Shown here one piece after another: positions 5,333-6,152 of a DNA stretch of 6,152 nt. Position 1 is the first letter of the stretch. Every line of letters starts with the position of its first letter. The DNA comes from Methanobacteriota archaeon (GTDB taxonomy: Archaea > Thermoplasmatota > Poseidoniia > Poseidoniales > Thalassarchaeaceae): contig JACNFL010000115.1 in NCBI GenBank assembly GCA_014384685.1, positions 1-6,152 on the forward strand, read 5' to 3'. Under the pieces are notes generated by a model. The model was given only the letters and a program-made list of their open reading frames with translations. It had not been told where the DNA came from and made no database searches. Position numbers and translations under genes: made by a program.

Positions 5333-6152
5333 ATGAAGAGGCAAGAGGGTACGGCATTGACCCTATCCACACTCATGCTCTCAGCAATTTTGACCTCGCT
5401 TATTATTACTGCAACAGCCGAAGAATCTTCAAATTTCACTACACCTGTAAGCGCAGACAGATTTTCACCGGGTTGGAAAGATTCTAGGTATGTTGATTCA
5501 GATAATGAACAGAAGGATATTCGCCTATACTACCCATCTGCACAACCAGGAGAAGATGAGCCTATTGACTGTGCTTGGGCACCTTACCCTTGGCTCGCAT
5601 TCCATGCTGATGATGGTGAAGGTTTTGATGACTATTCATGGTTAGGTGAAGGGTTAGCAAAGGCTGGTTATTTCGTAGTTATAATTGGGGATGAAAGAGG
5701 TGGAGATGAAGCCTATCAAGGGATTCTAGACCATGTACAATTGATTGAATCTATCGGATTCATCAATCTAACGGGTAATCCAAACCGTGGCCCCGCGGGT
5801 GCACAAGGATGCATTGACATGGACCACTGGGGTGTTTCAGGACATGGCCGCGGTGCTGGATTGGCAATGGTTGTGAGTAGTTACTGGGGAGCGGTGTTTA
5901 ATTCAGGACAATACGAACCACCAAGAGCACTCTTTGGTGTTGGTCTAGACATTGATGATATTGGAGAAAATGTCCAAGCAATAGGTTTAGCGAATCCCGC
6001 TCATTCATTATTTCTGACTGGCACTGTTGATAATGTTGCCCCCATTGATGAGCATGTGAAGCCGTTGCTCCAACCGTGGAATGGGGGCTGGCAACTGCTA
6101 GAGGTTGTAGGTGCTAACCATGTACAGTATGAAGATGACCAGTCATTCCTTG
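5333..6152 (+). CDS. Secreted alpha/beta-hydrolase-like protein lacking the nucleophile serine, cut by window edge
   Basis: The frame is open from ATG 5333 to the window end, giving 273 residues without a stop. Residues 1-29 look like a Sec signal peptide: MKRQ, a hydrophobic core, then ATA before EES. The remainder follows the chlorophyllase / dienelactone-hydrolase / PAF-acetylhydrolase-like pattern: a KDIRLYYP strand (61-68), PYPWLAFHADDG (84-95) at the oxyanion-loop position, YSWLGEGLAKAGYFVVIIGD (101-120), then WGVSGHGRGAG (166-176) as the nucleophile elbow, LFLTGTVDNVAPID (226-239) carrying a candidate acid, and VVGANHVQYED (258-268) with the likely catalytic His263. The elbow G-x-S-x-G reads G-H-G-R-G, so the expected Ser is Gly172 (codon GGC, 5846-5848). 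Either the protein is a non-catalytic relative or the base differs in this sequence. TTG 5318, preceded by AAGGGA, could be a longer start. It lies 54 nt after aroE with no functional link visible. Substrate unknown. Confidence 0.8.
   Translation, partial: MKRQEGTALTLSTLMLSAILTSLIITATAEESSNFTTPVSADRFSPGWKDSRYVDSDNEQKDIRLYYPSAQPGEDEPIDCAWAPYPWLAFHADDGEGFDDYSWLGEGLAKAGYFVVIIGDERGGDEAYQGILDHVQLIESIGFINLTGNPNRGPAGAQGCIDMDHWGVSGHGRGAGLAMVVSSYWGAVFNSGQYEPPRALFGVGLDIDDIGENVQAIGLANPAHSLFLTGTVDNVAPIDEHVKPLLQPWNGGWQLLEVVGANHVQYEDDQSFL

Noticed and set aside
5275..5487. 70-codon plus-strand frame beginning with TTG at the aroE stop
   Set aside because: It overlaps the start of the hydrolase gene in another frame. 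The hydrolase frame stays open for 273 codons with a signal peptide and family motifs, while this one has a poor start codon and no recognisable content.

Overview
The window reads as a gene-dense stretch of an archaeal chromosome. The strongest indicator is the N-terminal part of Pelota (archaeal/eukaryotic Dom34 family) at the left edge. Other hints are an Lrp/AsnC regulator, start codons without convincing Shine-Dalgarno sequences, and AT-rich boxes about 20-27 nt upstream of several starts. A complete formate-tetrahydrofolate ligase is unusual for archaea but is known from Thermoplasmata-related and halophilic lineages. With the moderately AT-rich composition, I infer a planktonic Thermoplasmatota archaeon such as Marine Group II (Poseidoniales). 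That placement is inference; no rRNA or marker tree is available here.

Layout from left to right: (1) minus strand, 1-519, N-terminal 173 residues of Pelota, cut by the window edge; (2) minus strand, 615-1082, an Lrp/AsnC regulator; (3) a 135-nt divergent promoter region with a short dyad overlapping a TATA-like box; (4) plus strand, 1218-2396, a PLP-dependent trans-sulfuration enzyme (cystathionine gamma-synthase/gamma-lyase family); (5) a 74-nt convergent gap; (6) minus strand, 2471-4186, formate-tetrahydrofolate ligase; (7) a 162-nt divergent region with two copies of a small AT palindrome; (8) plus strand, 4349-5278, a divergent shikimate dehydrogenase; (9) plus strand, 5333 to the right edge, a secreted alpha/beta-hydrolase-like protein whose nucleophile-elbow serine is glycine. 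No stretch over 300 nt lacks a gene.

Functionally, the window mixes amino-acid and one-carbon metabolism with ribosome rescue. The Lrp-type regulator is divergent from the trans-sulfuration enzyme, so local control of sulfur amino-acid metabolism is plausible. The ligase makes 10-formyl-THF, which feeds purine and methyl-group metabolism, and AroE belongs to the aromatic amino-acid pathway. I see no mobile element, CRISPR array, tRNA, rRNA or defence system, and no clearly new multi-gene system. The most notable items are the apparently nucleophile-less hydrolase, the sequence-divergent AroE, and the two divergent regulatory regions.
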